A program made the translations under genes and the position numbers. Shown here one piece after another: positions 7,455 through 16,084 of a stretch of 33,805 bases of DNA. The stretch lies in contig MSHD01000064.1 in NCBI GenBank assembly GCA_001941045.1, positions 1-33,805 on the forward strand, given 5' to 3'. The DNA comes from Lachnospiraceae bacterium Zagget2. Its GTDB lineage: Bacteria > Bacillota > Clostridia > Lachnospirales > Lachnospiraceae. A model generated the notes under the pieces. It was not told the origin of the DNA and made no database searches. It saw only the letters and a program-made list of their open reading frames with translations. Each line of letters begins with the position of its first letter. Position 1 is the stretch's first letter.

Positions 7455-8476
7455 ATGTCTTTATCGCGTGGACGGCTGCGGCTGATCCTTTCGGTTCTGC
7501 TGGCATTGCTCATTGTAGTATTTCTGGTATCTATGACGCAGGGAATTTATCCGCTGTCGCTAAAAGAAATTTTCATATTACCAGCTCGTTTTTGGGCTTT
7601 GATGCGGAGTACACACACAACGGCTATGTTGCTTTTATGAATGTCCGGCTCCCGCGTCTGAGTGCCTGCGTCTTTGTCGGCGCGGCGCTCTCTGCCTCCG
7701 GCGCGGCCTATCAGGGTGTGTTCCACAATCCTATGGTCTCTCCGGATCTTCTGGGCGCCTCCTCTGGCGCAGCCTTTGGGGCCTGTGCGTCCATCCTGCT
7801 CTCAGCTCCTCTGCTGGTACAGCAGGCATCGGCTTTCCTGTTCGGCCTGATGGCCGTAGCACTGACCCTGCTTATCAGCTCGATCGTTTCCAGACGGGAA
7901 AATAATACCACTACCCTTGTGCTGACCGGCATGGTCGTATCCTCCCTGTTTTCCGCTGGCGTGTCCATAACCAAGCTGCTGGCGGATACGGATAATCAGC
8001 TTGGTGAAATCACCTTCTGGCTGATGGGCAGCATGGCGGGTATCCGCCTGAAATCTTTGCCCATCCTGATCCTGCCTGTCCTGATCAGCGTTGTTCCTCT
8101 TCTGCTGTTTTCTTATCAGCTGAACGTAGTTACATTCGGCGACGAGGAGGCACGCATGATGGGCATCAATGTACAGGGCATCCGGCTGATTACCATCCTC
8201 TGCGCTACTCTGGCCACTTCCGCATCGGTCGCGGCCTGCGGCATGGTGGGCTGGATTGGACTGATCATCCCGCATCTGATGCGCTTTGTGGTCGGTCCGG
8301 ATTTTCGGTATCTGCTTCCGGCTTCCGCCCTTGGCGGCGCGATTTTCCTGATTTTGGTGGACAATATCACCCGGGTTTTTTTCACGGTGGAGGTGTCGAT
8401 CGGAATTCTGACGGCCATCATCGGCGCTCCCTTCTTCCTGTTTCTTCTGGTGAAAGGGAGGGACAGCTGGCTATGA
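7455..8476 (+). pseudogene. FecCD/BtuC-type ABC importer permease, frameshifted
   Basis: Membrane permease of a type II ABC importer for metal chelates or oxyanions. The N-terminal part (TM1, then YPLSLKEIF) is in one frame. The rest is in the -1 frame: LGFDAEYTHN, RLPRLSACVFVGAALSASGAAYQGVFHNP, GLIIPHLMRFV. Joining the frames at the T run near 7570-7573 restores a normal FecCD protein of about 340 aa, as if one T had been lost. The start is ATG 7455. The gene overlaps the ATPase start by 4 nt (ATGA). A sequencing error in the homopolymer is possible. Programmed slippage is unlikely because no canonical slippery heptamer is present. Confidence 0.85.
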
Positions 8477-9294
8477 TCTTCTCGGTGGAAAATCTGTGCT
8501 GCGGTTATCAGGGACATGCTGTGCTCTCCGACATAAGCTTTTCCGCGATGGACGGCGCGGTGCTCTGTATTCTCGGTCCAAACGGTGTGGAAAAGACGAC
8601 GCTGTTCCGGACTCTGATGGGACTGCTCCCCTGCCTTGACGGGGACATCAGAGTGGACGGCCGTTCCACTCTGAAATGGGGCGCACGGCAGCGCGCCCGT
8701 GTCATGGGCTTTGTCCCGCAGTCCCATGTGCCGCCCTTTCCCTATACAGTAAAGCAGGTCGTCGTCATGGGGCGTGCCTCACATCTTCGTATGTTTTCCG
8801 CGCCCGATGAGCAGGATTACGCGCTGGCGGACGACATCCTCCGCTCGCTCGGCATCGAAAATCTGGAAGACCGCGTCTACACCCGCATCAGCGGCGGCGA
8901 ACGCCAGATGGCGCTGATCGCCCGCGCGCTGATCCAGTCTCCTCGGATTCTGCTGATGGATGAACCCGCCGCAAATCTTGATCTTGCAAATCAGATCATG
9001 GTTCTCGAGACCGTCCGGAAACTGGCAGCCCGGGGAATCATTGTCATCATGACAACGCACACGCCCGATCATGCGTTCCTCTGCGGCACAGAGGCGCTGC
9101 TGCTGACACGGGACAAAGAGATGATCCACGGCGAACCGGAGCAGGTCATTACGGCAGAAAATATGCGTCGGGTCTATGGCGTCGATGTCTGTATCACCAC
9201 CGCCAGAAAAAATGGGAAACTGATCCGTGGCTGCGTGCCTGTCATGGACAGCCGCATGAATTCGTCAACACCGCCATTTCCGGCGATGAAATAA
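8473..9294 (+). CDS. ABC transporter ATPase of the FecE/BtuD type with defective Walker A
   Basis: Cytoplasmic ATPase partner of the preceding permease, 273 aa. Motifs in order are Walker A-like GPNGVEKTT (residues 35-43), Q-loop FVPQ, signature ISGGERQMALIARAL, Walker B LLMDEPAANLD, and an H-loop histidine in MTTHTPDH. The invariant glycine before the catalytic lysine is Glu40 (GAA at 8590-8592) instead of GGA/GGC, so ATP binding should be badly impaired (known of the P-loop). The frame is intact but function is doubtful. The C-terminal tail after about residue 245 is atypical. Translationally coupled to the permease. Confidence 0.9.
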   Translation: MIFSVENLCCGYQGHAVLSDISFSAMDGAVLCILGPNGVEKTTLFRTLMGLLPCLDGDIRVDGRSTLKWGARQRARVMGFVPQSHVPPFPYTVKQVVVMGRASHLRMFSAPDEQDYALADDILRSLGIENLEDRVYTRISGGERQMALIARALIQSPRILLMDEPAANLDLANQIMVLETVRKLAARGIIVIMTTHTPDHAFLCGTEALLLTRDKEMIHGEPEQVITAENMRRVYGVDVCITTARKNGKLIRGCVPVMDSRMNSSTPPFPAMK

Positions 9295-9318
9295 AAAAGG
9301 AAGAGAGAGTAAAAAAGA

Positions 9319-10536
9319 ATGAAAAACACGAAAAAATTCACCACACTGTTCCTGATCCCTGTGCTCTGCCTGACTTTGCTGGCAGGCTGCGGATCATCCT
9401 CCTCGGTGGAGACTTCCTCAGAGGCTGATGTAGAGTCCTCCAAAGGAACAGACGAGCCGGAAGATGAGACCGACGAAGCGACCACCGAAGATGCCGTGGA
9501 AAGCGAGGGGGAAAGCGAAGCTGTCACCGTAGCGGACCTCTAGGCTGATGCAGACGGAAATGTCACGATCACCGACATGGCCGGACGCGAAGTCACCTTC
9601 AAGGCGAACCCCACCATCTGGAATTCCAGTCCCACCGCGGAGGGATGGCTCTGCGCGGTCATTCCGGATCAGATCATCGGCTGGGCCTCGGAATTCACAG
9701 AGGATGCGCTCGCCTATTATCCCTCCTCTGTAAGCTCCCTGGAGACCATCGGCGGCAACTATGGCACCAGCACCGCCAACGAGGAAAATATCCTGGCGGT
9801 CAGCCCGGACGTCATTATCAACACCTACGACTGCTCGGAAACCGGCCTCGCGGCTACCGTCGCTTCAGCTGACGCTACCGCTGAGGAATATGGCATTCCC
9901 GTCGTCTGCCTGAGCCGCGATATCGAGGACTCCGCCGCGTGCGCTGCCAATATCGGCCTCTGGTTCGGTGCCGCGCAGAGAGGATACGAGGTGTCTGTCT
10001 ATATACAAAATCTGCTCGACCTGGTGACAGAAGCATCCGATGCTGCATCAGCGGCCGGGGATGTCCCCACCTACTATTATGCGGAGCAGGCGACCGGTCT
10101 GTTCACTGAGGCCATCGGCTCCATGCACGCGGCGGTATTTGAATACTGCGGCCTGGAAAACTGCGCCGGAGATGACATTTCCATGTCCGGCATGGGTGGC
10201 CTGGAGGAGGTCTCCCTGGAGCAGGTCATCCAGTGGGATCCGGATTACATCTTTGTCTGGCTGGACGTCGCATATCAGGACATTACCACCTCCGACGAAT
10301 GGTCCGGCATAACCGCAGTGCAGAACGGCGACGTATACCCAATCCCGCTGATGCCGCAGAACTGGTTTGACCGCTCCCCGAACAGTCTTCGCGTGCTCGG
10401 CTGCCTGTACTGCGCTTCCATCGTCTATTCTGATTACGTAAGCTATGACCTAGCAGAGACGATCAGCGACTACTTCAGCTATATGTATGGCGTGGAGCTG
10501 AGTGCAGAACAGCTGACCGCCATCTACTGTGACTGA
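9319..10536 (+). pseudogene. Substrate-binding lipoprotein of the metal/oxyanion ABC importer, interrupted by TAG
   Basis: Surface lipoprotein that would deliver ligand to the permease. It has a signal peptide with lipobox LAGC, a low-complexity Ser/Glu/Asp linker, then a PF01497-type binding domain beginning VTITDMAGREVTF and running to 10536. An in-frame TAG (9541-9543) splits the linker from the domain. The same frame resumes at once, and a CAG-to-TAG change would explain it. Full length would be about 405 aa. The downstream part could be translated only by readthrough or from a weak internal start. The ligand is not readable. The MoeA-like neighbour and the FecCD type (as in the Haemophilus MolABC system) make molybdate or tungstate a reasonable inference. 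Confidence 0.88.
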
Positions 10537-10551
10537 TGAAAGGAGAACATC

Positions 10552-11796
10552 ATGCGTCCTGATCTCAAAGATCTGATTACGAAGGAGGAGGCTCTCAGCC
10601 GGATTTTCGCCGTCTGGACGCCGGCGCGCGAGTCGGAGACTGTCCCGTTGTGCAAAGCGGCGGGACGGGTTCTCTTCGCGGATCAATACGCAAACTACAA
10701 TCTTCCGGTGGTGCGCGCCTCGTAGATGGACGGCATCGCGGTAAAATCCGCGCAGTTCACGGAAGAAATTCCCGACAGCTCCAGCTGGAAGTACGGCGAG
10801 GATTATGTCCGGGCGGACACCGGGGACGATTTCCCGGACGCGTTTGACGCGGTAATCGCCATTGAGAATGTCACGCTCCTGGAAAACGGCGGCGTCATCC
10901 TTCCTGAAAAAATCAATGCCTCCAAAGGTTTTAACGTGAAACCGCAGGGCGCGGATGTGAGGAAAGGTTCTCTCGTATGCCCCGGCGGAAGACTTCTGAG
11001 CGCCCGGGAACTGGCCGCGATCGCCATGGGCGGAATCGAAAGTGTCCCGGTGGTCCGCAGACCGCGGGTCGCTTTTCTGCCAACCGGCAGCGAACTTGTC
11101 TCCGTTGGCGCTCCACTGGAGCGCGGGCAGAATTTTGATACGAACAGCATCCTGGTCGGCCAATTGCTACGGGAGATGGGAGCCGAGCCAATCCTTCATT
11201 CCATCGTAAAAGACGAACGGGAAAGCCTGCGAGCCGCAATGAAAGAGCTGCTGCCCCTCTGTGATATCCTGCTCGTAAACGCGGGAACCTCCAAAGGAGG
11301 AGAAGACTACTGCGCCGGACTTCTCGCAGAAATCGGAGACTCCCTGTTTCATGGCGTTGCCGCCGTGCCCGGACGCCCTCTCAGCGCCGCTGTCGCGGGC
11401 GATAAGTTGATCCTCAACCTTGCAGGGCCTTCTTTCGCTGCTTACTATAATATGGACTGGGCTGTCCGCCCCCTGATCTGCAGGGCTCTAGGCGTCCCGG
11501 TTCCAGAGCGCACGCGAGTGAGAGCCGTGCTGAGTCAGCCGCTTCATCTCCCGCCTTTCTTCTCCATCATGATGTCTCTCCGGCTGAAAAAGGCGGATCA
11601 CTACGCGCCGGCGCCCTATACCGCAGAACCACTGTCCCTGCGCGGCTCCAGTGCCGTCGGCTCCAGTGCCGTCGGCTCCGCCGAGGCACTGACCGCCGAC
11701 GCGCTGTACATCTCCTCTCTCGGAGAGAAAAGTCACAACGCCGGGGAGGTCATCGAAGTGGAACTGCTTCGCAATCCGGCAGAGCTGAACGACTGA
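10552..11796 (+). pseudogene. MoeA-like molybdopterin-binding protein, interrupted by TAG
   Basis: Related to MoeA, which inserts molybdate into molybdopterin. ATG 10552 follows AAAGGAGA. The N-terminal MoeA domain runs to the conserved S-x-MDGxAV motif, where an in-frame TAG (10723-10725) replaces the x residue in RAS-TAG-MDGIAVKS. The rest is intact: the molybdopterin-binding domain (TGSELVSVG, GQNFDTNSI, NAGTSKGGEDY, VPGRPLSAAV) and a C-terminal MoeA domain. The GGVS-like and GLPG-like motifs are altered (NAGTSKGG, LAGPS), so it may be a specialised paralogue. It lies 15 nt after the binding-protein gene. A functional fragment from ATG 10726 would lack the N-terminal domain. Confidence 0.85.
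11644..11680 (+). repeat. 15-bp tandem repeat inside the moeA-like gene
   Basis: GGCTCCAGTGCCGTC occurs at 11644-11658 and 11659-11673 and begins a third time (GGCTCCG). It encodes a GSSAV repeat near the C-terminus and keeps the frame. Confidence 0.85.
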
Positions 11797-11827
11797 CATT
11801 AATCCAAACGCCACGGCGGTTCCGGAG

Positions 11828-11926
11828 CGGCATCAGTTTTCCGGCTCGCATGAGATCTTCCACCTCTTCGTCATGGGAGGGATCCTGTGCCACTATGTTG
11901 TAATGTTCTATATCGCGCTGATGTGA
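11828..11926 (+). pseudogene. 3' remnant of a second hemolysin III gene
   Basis: A 99-nt segment aligns without gaps to the last 99 nt of the hemolysin III gene (7116-7214), with 86 of 99 bases identical by hand count. It encodes HEIFHLFVMGGILCHYVVMF and a TGA stop. Many differences are silent, so it is an old paralogue or a copy from a relative rather than a fresh duplication. No start or upstream domain remains. It is followed by a terminator. Confidence 0.88.
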
Positions 11927-11935
11927 AACTGACAC

Positions 11936-11973
11936 AAAAATGGGATGCCGGAGAATCTGCGGCATCCCATTTT
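11936..11973. terminator. Bidirectional terminator
   Basis: Perfect 10-bp stem TGGGATGCCG / CGGCATCCCA (11941-11950, 11960-11969). T follow on the plus strand (11970-11973) and five T on the minus strand (11940-11936). It ends the operon that arrives from 16840 and the hemolysin III remnant. Confidence 0.9.
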
Positions 11974-12002
11974 CTGTAAGATCTTTTAATAGTTTTTGTT
12001 GA

Positions 12003-12791
12003 TCACGGACGAAGAACGCACTCTCCACCGTCGATGGAAACACGCTCCCCAAACATATGAGATGCCCAGTCGGAAGCCAGGAAAAGCAGCATGTTCGCGC
12101 ATTCCTCTGCAGTCGCGTAGCGTTTGTCAAAATAACCTGCGGTAAACTGAGCACTCTTTTCCTCTCGACTCACGCTGTCACCAAGCGCGTTATCTTCAAT
12201 GTTGCGTATCATCGCTGTATCTACACCGCCCGGATTAACGCTGTTTACATTGACGCCTTTGGGTCCCAGTTCCGCGGCAGCCGTCTTGACAATGGCCTGC
12301 ACTGCATGCTTGGACGCACAGTACACGCCCATACCGGCGCTGCCGAGAAGCGCGCCATCGGAAGATGTAATAACGATGGAGCCCTTCCCCTGCGCAACGA
12401 GATAATCTGCGCCATATTTAATCATATACATGACGCCCAGCACGTTGGTGCCAAACACCTTATCGAAATTCTCTTTGGTGAAGTTGTTCACATATTCCCA
12501 TTTCCCTTCATATCCGGCATTGGGGAAGAGCATGTCAAGTTTTCCAAAGTGTGCGTAAGCGCCCTCGGTGAATGCTTTCACATCCTCCTCATTATAGATT
12601 TGGCCAATATAGCAGTACAGGTCGTCTCCCATGTCGAGCTCGCGAATCAACGCGTCAGCCTTTTCCTGGTTACGGGCGATAAAACCAATCTTGCAGCCTT
12701 CCCTCTTTAACATTTTACACAGCTCACGGCCTATGCCGCCGGTAGCGCCAGAAACCAACGCAACCTTTCCGGTCATTTTTAAATCAATCAT
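12003..12791 (-). CDS. Short-chain dehydrogenase/reductase (SDR), last gene of the enoate-reductase operon
   Basis: NAD(P)-dependent oxidoreductase of 262 aa with a complete classical SDR set: cofactor loop GATGGIG (15-21), NAG (91-93), Asn116, Ser143/144, and Tyr157-x3-Lys161 (YCASK). It would interconvert an alcohol and a carbonyl. The substrate cannot be read. It starts at ATG 12791 behind AAAGGGGAACG; ATG 12776 (MTGKVALV) is an alternative. It lies 22 nt after the MFS gene and is fourth in the operon. Hydroxysteroid dehydrogenases, bile-acid enzymes and polyphenol-pathway reductases all belong to this fold, so the operon context is the best guide to function. Confidence 0.93.
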   Translation of the reverse strand: MIDLKMTGKVALVSGATGGIGRELCKMLKREGCKIGFIARNQEKADALIRELDMGDDLYCYIGQIYNEEDVKAFTEGAYAHFGKLDMLFPNAGYEGKWEYVNNFTKENFDKVFGTNVLGVMYMIKYGADYLVAQGKGSIVITSSDGALLGSAGMGVYCASKHAVQAIVKTAAAELGPKGVNVNSVNPGGVDTAMIRNIEDNALGDSVSREEKSAQFTAGYFDKRYATAEECANMLLFLASDWASHMFGERVSIDGGECVLRP

Positions 12792-12813
12792 AATCGTTCC
12801 CCTTTCTTCTAAA

Positions 12814-14079
12814 TTATTTCGCTTTTAACTTTTTCACCGGCGCTTTCGCAATCGCAGCGAGAATCAGCACCAGACCGACGATCGCGGCCACGGCGAAGAA
12901 CGTCCACGCGGTGACAAATCCATTGTTCATGCCAAGGAATACCGCCATAATCGGCGCGCACAGGAACTGGCCAAGGTAGACGGCCGTCATCATCGTCGCC
13001 GAGATCGCAGCGAAATCCTTCCCGCCAAAGAGCGACTGCCCGACCATACTCGGGACGCTGGCATTGAGCGGATAGCTGAGACCGGCCAGCAGCACAATAA
13101 AAACCATCAGCACAGCCGAAGTGCCGGAGCCGATCATGCACATGAGCGCCATGCACCCGACGAAGGCAACGCACAGAATCGTGGTGAATACGGACGCTCC
13201 CACTTTGGCAAAAATACTGCCCGCAACCAGCAGGAACAGCGCGGCGATGATGAGCTGCGCGGCATTCCAGTTCGCCGCCGTCGTGCTGGAGAGACCACAG
13301 GTCTGCCACCAGGTTGGCGCGTAGGAAGTAAATGCTGTGTAGGCCACGCAGACGCACAGCATGGCGACCGCGAACAGCCAGAAGGACGAGCTCTTCATGG
13401 CATCCGCCTTCGAGACGCCGATTGCTCCGATCTGCTCCGTCTTCGCACTGTTGTCAACCTTATCCCATCCGAGGGGCTTCTGCCCCATCTCCTCCGGCGT
13501 CTTCACCAGGAAGATCAGCGCAAAGCCTCCGATGATCAGCGCAAGCACTGAGATGATCCGATAGCACATCTTGAAGTCAAAATACTGAAAGAGCTGTCCG
13601 GCCAGGAACACCCACAGGGCGGCGCCGAATCCCGCACCTGAGAGGACAATTCCGGTGACCTTCTCACGCTTCTCGACGAACCACTCGGCAATCAGCGTCG
13701 AACACGCGGCGTGCGTGCCGAAGGTGATCGCAAAGGAGCAGACGAGTCCCCCGAGGTAGTAGCACACCAGCGTCATGACATTCTGTCCCGGCGTCGCGAA
13801 AGTGTACAACCAGACGTGGAGAATCACGCTCACAATCGAGATCAGCATACATTTGCGGACGCCGATCTTCGGCAATGCCCTCGCCGCAAGCATGCTCAGG
13901 AAAATATTGCCGATCGTGTTTGCGGTTCCGATATAGCCGCACATCGCCACCGACCAGCCGCTGTACTCCGCAAGACTGGCAAGGAAGATGCCGAGCGTCG
14001 TCGCCACACCCAGATTCACAAAGATAATCAGGAAGGCTCCCACAGCTGCTTTATAGCCGAAAAATGATTTGTTGTTCAT
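12814..14079 (-). CDS. MFS transporter (oxalate/formate antiporter-like group)
   Basis: Inner-membrane carrier of 421 aa with about 12 hydrophobic segments in two six-helix halves. They are separated by a hydrophilic loop around residues 195-230 (TPEEMGQKPLGWDK). The weak MFS loop motif appears as ARALPKIGVRKC. It lies 13 nt after the flavoenzyme gene and 22 nt before the last SDR, so it is co-expressed with them. It probably imports the operon's substrate or exports its product. Homologues near bile-acid and aromatic-acid enzymes suggest a small organic acid or amphipathic ligand, which is inference. Confidence 0.92.
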   Translation of the reverse strand: MNNKSFFGYKAAVGAFLIIFVNLGVATTLGIFLASLAEYSGWSVAMCGYIGTANTIGNIFLSMLAARALPKIGVRKCMLISIVSVILHVWLYTFATPGQNVMTLVCYYLGGLVCSFAITFGTHAACSTLIAEWFVEKREKVTGIVLSGAGFGAALWVFLAGQLFQYFDFKMCYRIISVLALIIGGFALIFLVKTPEEMGQKPLGWDKVDNSAKTEQIGAIGVSKADAMKSSSFWLFAVAMLCVCVAYTAFTSYAPTWWQTCGLSSTTAANWNAAQLIIAALFLLVAGSIFAKVGASVFTTILCVAFVGCMALMCMIGSGTSAVLMVFIVLLAGLSYPLNASVPSMVGQSLFGGKDFAAISATMMTAVYLGQFLCAPIMAVFLGMNNGFVTAWTFFAVAAIVGLVLILAAIAKAPVKKLKAK

Positions 14080-14092
14080 CTGTTTCTCTTCA

Positions 14093-16054
14093 TCAGTCCT
14101 GCATTGCCATCGCAGCGTAGAAGCCCTCGCGGATGGCCGTGCCGGCCTTGCCCGGTTTCACGCAGTCCCCGATGACGGTCGTCTTCGTCGGATACGCCCA
14201 CTGGATCGCCTCACCCAGCGCATTCGCGGGCTTCTGGCCAAAGGCGGAAATGATCACGTCGGCGGGGATGACCTTGTCACCTTCCGGCGTCGAGACCTTC
14301 ACGCCCTCCGCGGTGATCTCGCAGACCGTCGCGTTCGCCATCTGATGGATGCCGTACTCGTCGAACATGCGGAAGATGCTGATCGCGTTGATTGGCATGA
14401 TGTCGCCGCCGATCTGCGGCTTCATCTCCAGGATGGTGATATCGCGGTCCGGATCCGCCTGCGCGATCTCGAGAGCTGTATCACAGGCCGACAGTCCGCC
14501 GCCGCAGATGACGACTCTCTTTCCGGCCGGTACGCCCTGCTTGTGGGACTCTGTCACACCGATGACACGCGGATCGTCCATACCCGGCAGCTTCGGGCAG
14601 ATTGCCGCAGAACCGGTAGCCACAAAGATGTAATCCGCACCGGCAAGAACAGGATCTTCCGCGCCAACCTCGGTGTTCAGAACGATCTTGACGCCCAGCT
14701 TCTCAAGCTGTACGCGGTACCACTCCACGAGATCACGCATGCGTCCCTTGAAGCCTCCGGTCGCGATGTCGATGAAGGTGCCACCAATATAGCCATTCTT
14801 CTCATACAGCGTAACCGCAGCTCCGCGCTCCGCCGCGCAACGGGCAGCCTCAAGTCCTCCCGGGCCTGCGCCGATAACCACCACGTTTTTGGAGGTCTTC
14901 AGCTTCGTCACTTCCATGTAGTCTTCCAGTCCGGCAGCCGGGTTGACCGCGCAGCTGAGCTGCGTCAGGCGGCAGAAAATACGACCGATACATTCCTCAT
15001 TGCAGACCATGCAGGGACGGATATCCTCGCGACGTCCCTCTGCCAGCTTTTTCGGGAAGTACGGATCTGCGATGGACTGGCGGCCAAACTGGATGATGTC
15101 GGCGTTACCGCTCTCCAGGAGCTCTACCGCCGTCTCCATGGTATGGGTTCCGGTATTGATGATCGGATGCGTCAGATGCTTGCGCGCCTCCTCACACACA
15201 TAGGCCATGCAGGCGTCGCCCACGTAACGGGTCGGGAAGATATAATCCTGCGACTCGTATGCGCCGGCGTCAATATCGAAGGCGTCGATTCCGCACTTGT
15301 CGAGCACATCCAGCACCTTCATGGACTCCTCCAGGGTGCGGCCGCCGTTGAAACGATGATCCAGAGAAATGCGGTATGTAATCGGGAAATTCGGGCCGAC
15401 CACGCTGCGGATTGCCTGCACGATCTCCAGAGCAAAACGGCAGCGATTCTCAAAGGATCCGCCGTATTTATCCGTACGATGATTCCACACGGAGGACATA
15501 AACTGGTCGATCAGATAGCCGGCGTGCGCATGAATCTGAATTGCGTCAAAACCGCAGCGCTGTGCGAAAGTGGCAGCCGTCTTCCAGTCTTCCATCATCT
15601 GATCAATCTCTTCCAGTGTCATTTCACGGCAGATGACATTCGGATTATAGAACGCCGGATTGGGTGACGCAGAGATCGGCACCTGACCGAATTTCTCCGC
15701 CTGATCGCCCAGAACGGTATTGCGGCCCGTGCCCGGGCTGGCCTGCAGGCAGATCTTCGCGCCCCAGCGGTGCACGCGCTCCACCAGGACAGTCGTCTTC
15801 GGAATCGCATTGATATTGTCCAGCGCGATCGTCGGGGTGCCCTGCGCCAGAGCGCTGTTCAGAAACATCGCGCCAGTGTTGATCAGGCCGATGCCGCCCT
15901 TCGCGCGCTCCTCATAGTAACGCATACCTTCCTCGCTGTCCGTTCCGTCCTGCATGGGCGTAAAGGTACCCATCGGAGAAAAACTGATACGGTTCTTCAG
16001 AATCATGCCATTGATCTTGATCGGTTCCAGTAATTTATTGTAATTATAGCTCAT
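14093..16054 (-). CDS. NADH:flavin oxidoreductase / 2-enoate reductase family protein (BaiCD/FadH-like)
   Basis: Multidomain flavoenzyme of 653 aa that reduces activated C=C bonds. An old-yellow-enzyme TIM barrel (FMN; residues 1-345) has the IHAHAGYLIDQF motif at about 174-185, and NHRTDKYGGSFENR follows. A 4Fe-4S site follows the barrel (Cys348, 351, 355 and 368). Next come a FAD-binding Rossmann motif (GAGPGG, 395-400) and a second dinucleotide domain (VVICGGGLSACDTA). Relatives include 2,4-dienoyl-CoA reductase, 2-enoate reductase, the bile-acid enzymes BaiCD/BaiH and gut steroid and isoflavone reductases. Flanking SDR and MFS genes fit reduction of an enone-type or alpha,beta-unsaturated substrate. 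Specific assignment is not possible from sequence alone. Confidence 0.95.
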   Translation of the reverse strand: MSYNYNKLLEPIKINGMILKNRISFSPMGTFTPMQDGTDSEEGMRYYEERAKGGIGLINTGAMFLNSALAQGTPTIALDNINAIPKTTVLVERVHRWGAKICLQASPGTGRNTVLGDQAEKFGQVPISASPNPAFYNPNVICREMTLEEIDQMMEDWKTAATFAQRCGFDAIQIHAHAGYLIDQFMSSVWNHRTDKYGGSFENRCRFALEIVQAIRSVVGPNFPITYRISLDHRFNGGRTLEESMKVLDVLDKCGIDAFDIDAGAYESQDYIFPTRYVGDACMAYVCEEARKHLTHPIINTGTHTMETAVELLESGNADIIQFGRQSIADPYFPKKLAEGRREDIRPCMVCNEECIGRIFCRLTQLSCAVNPAAGLEDYMEVTKLKTSKNVVVIGAGPGGLEAARCAAERGAAVTLYEKNGYIGGTFIDIATGGFKGRMRDLVEWYRVQLEKLGVKIVLNTEVGAEDPVLAGADYIFVATGSAAICPKLPGMDDPRVIGVTESHKQGVPAGKRVVICGGGLSACDTALEIAQADPDRDITILEMKPQIGGDIMPINAISIFRMFDEYGIHQMANATVCEITAEGVKVSTPEGDKVIPADVIISAFGQKPANALGEAIQWAYPTKTTVIGDCVKPGKAGTAIREGFYAAMAMQD

Positions 16055-16084
16055 GTCTGAATTTGTCCTTTCTTCTGTTCTTTC

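Noticed and set aside
7560-7600. Programmed -1 ribosomal frameshift in the permease
   Set aside because: No canonical X-XXY-YYZ slippery heptamer is present in the reading frame and the family is not known to use one; a one-base loss in a T run is simpler.
9319-11796. Genome-wide reassignment of TAG as a sense codon
   Set aside because: TAG is the true stop of other genes here (hemolysin III at 7212-7214 and the spoIIQ-like gene at 18303-18301), so general recoding is ruled out.
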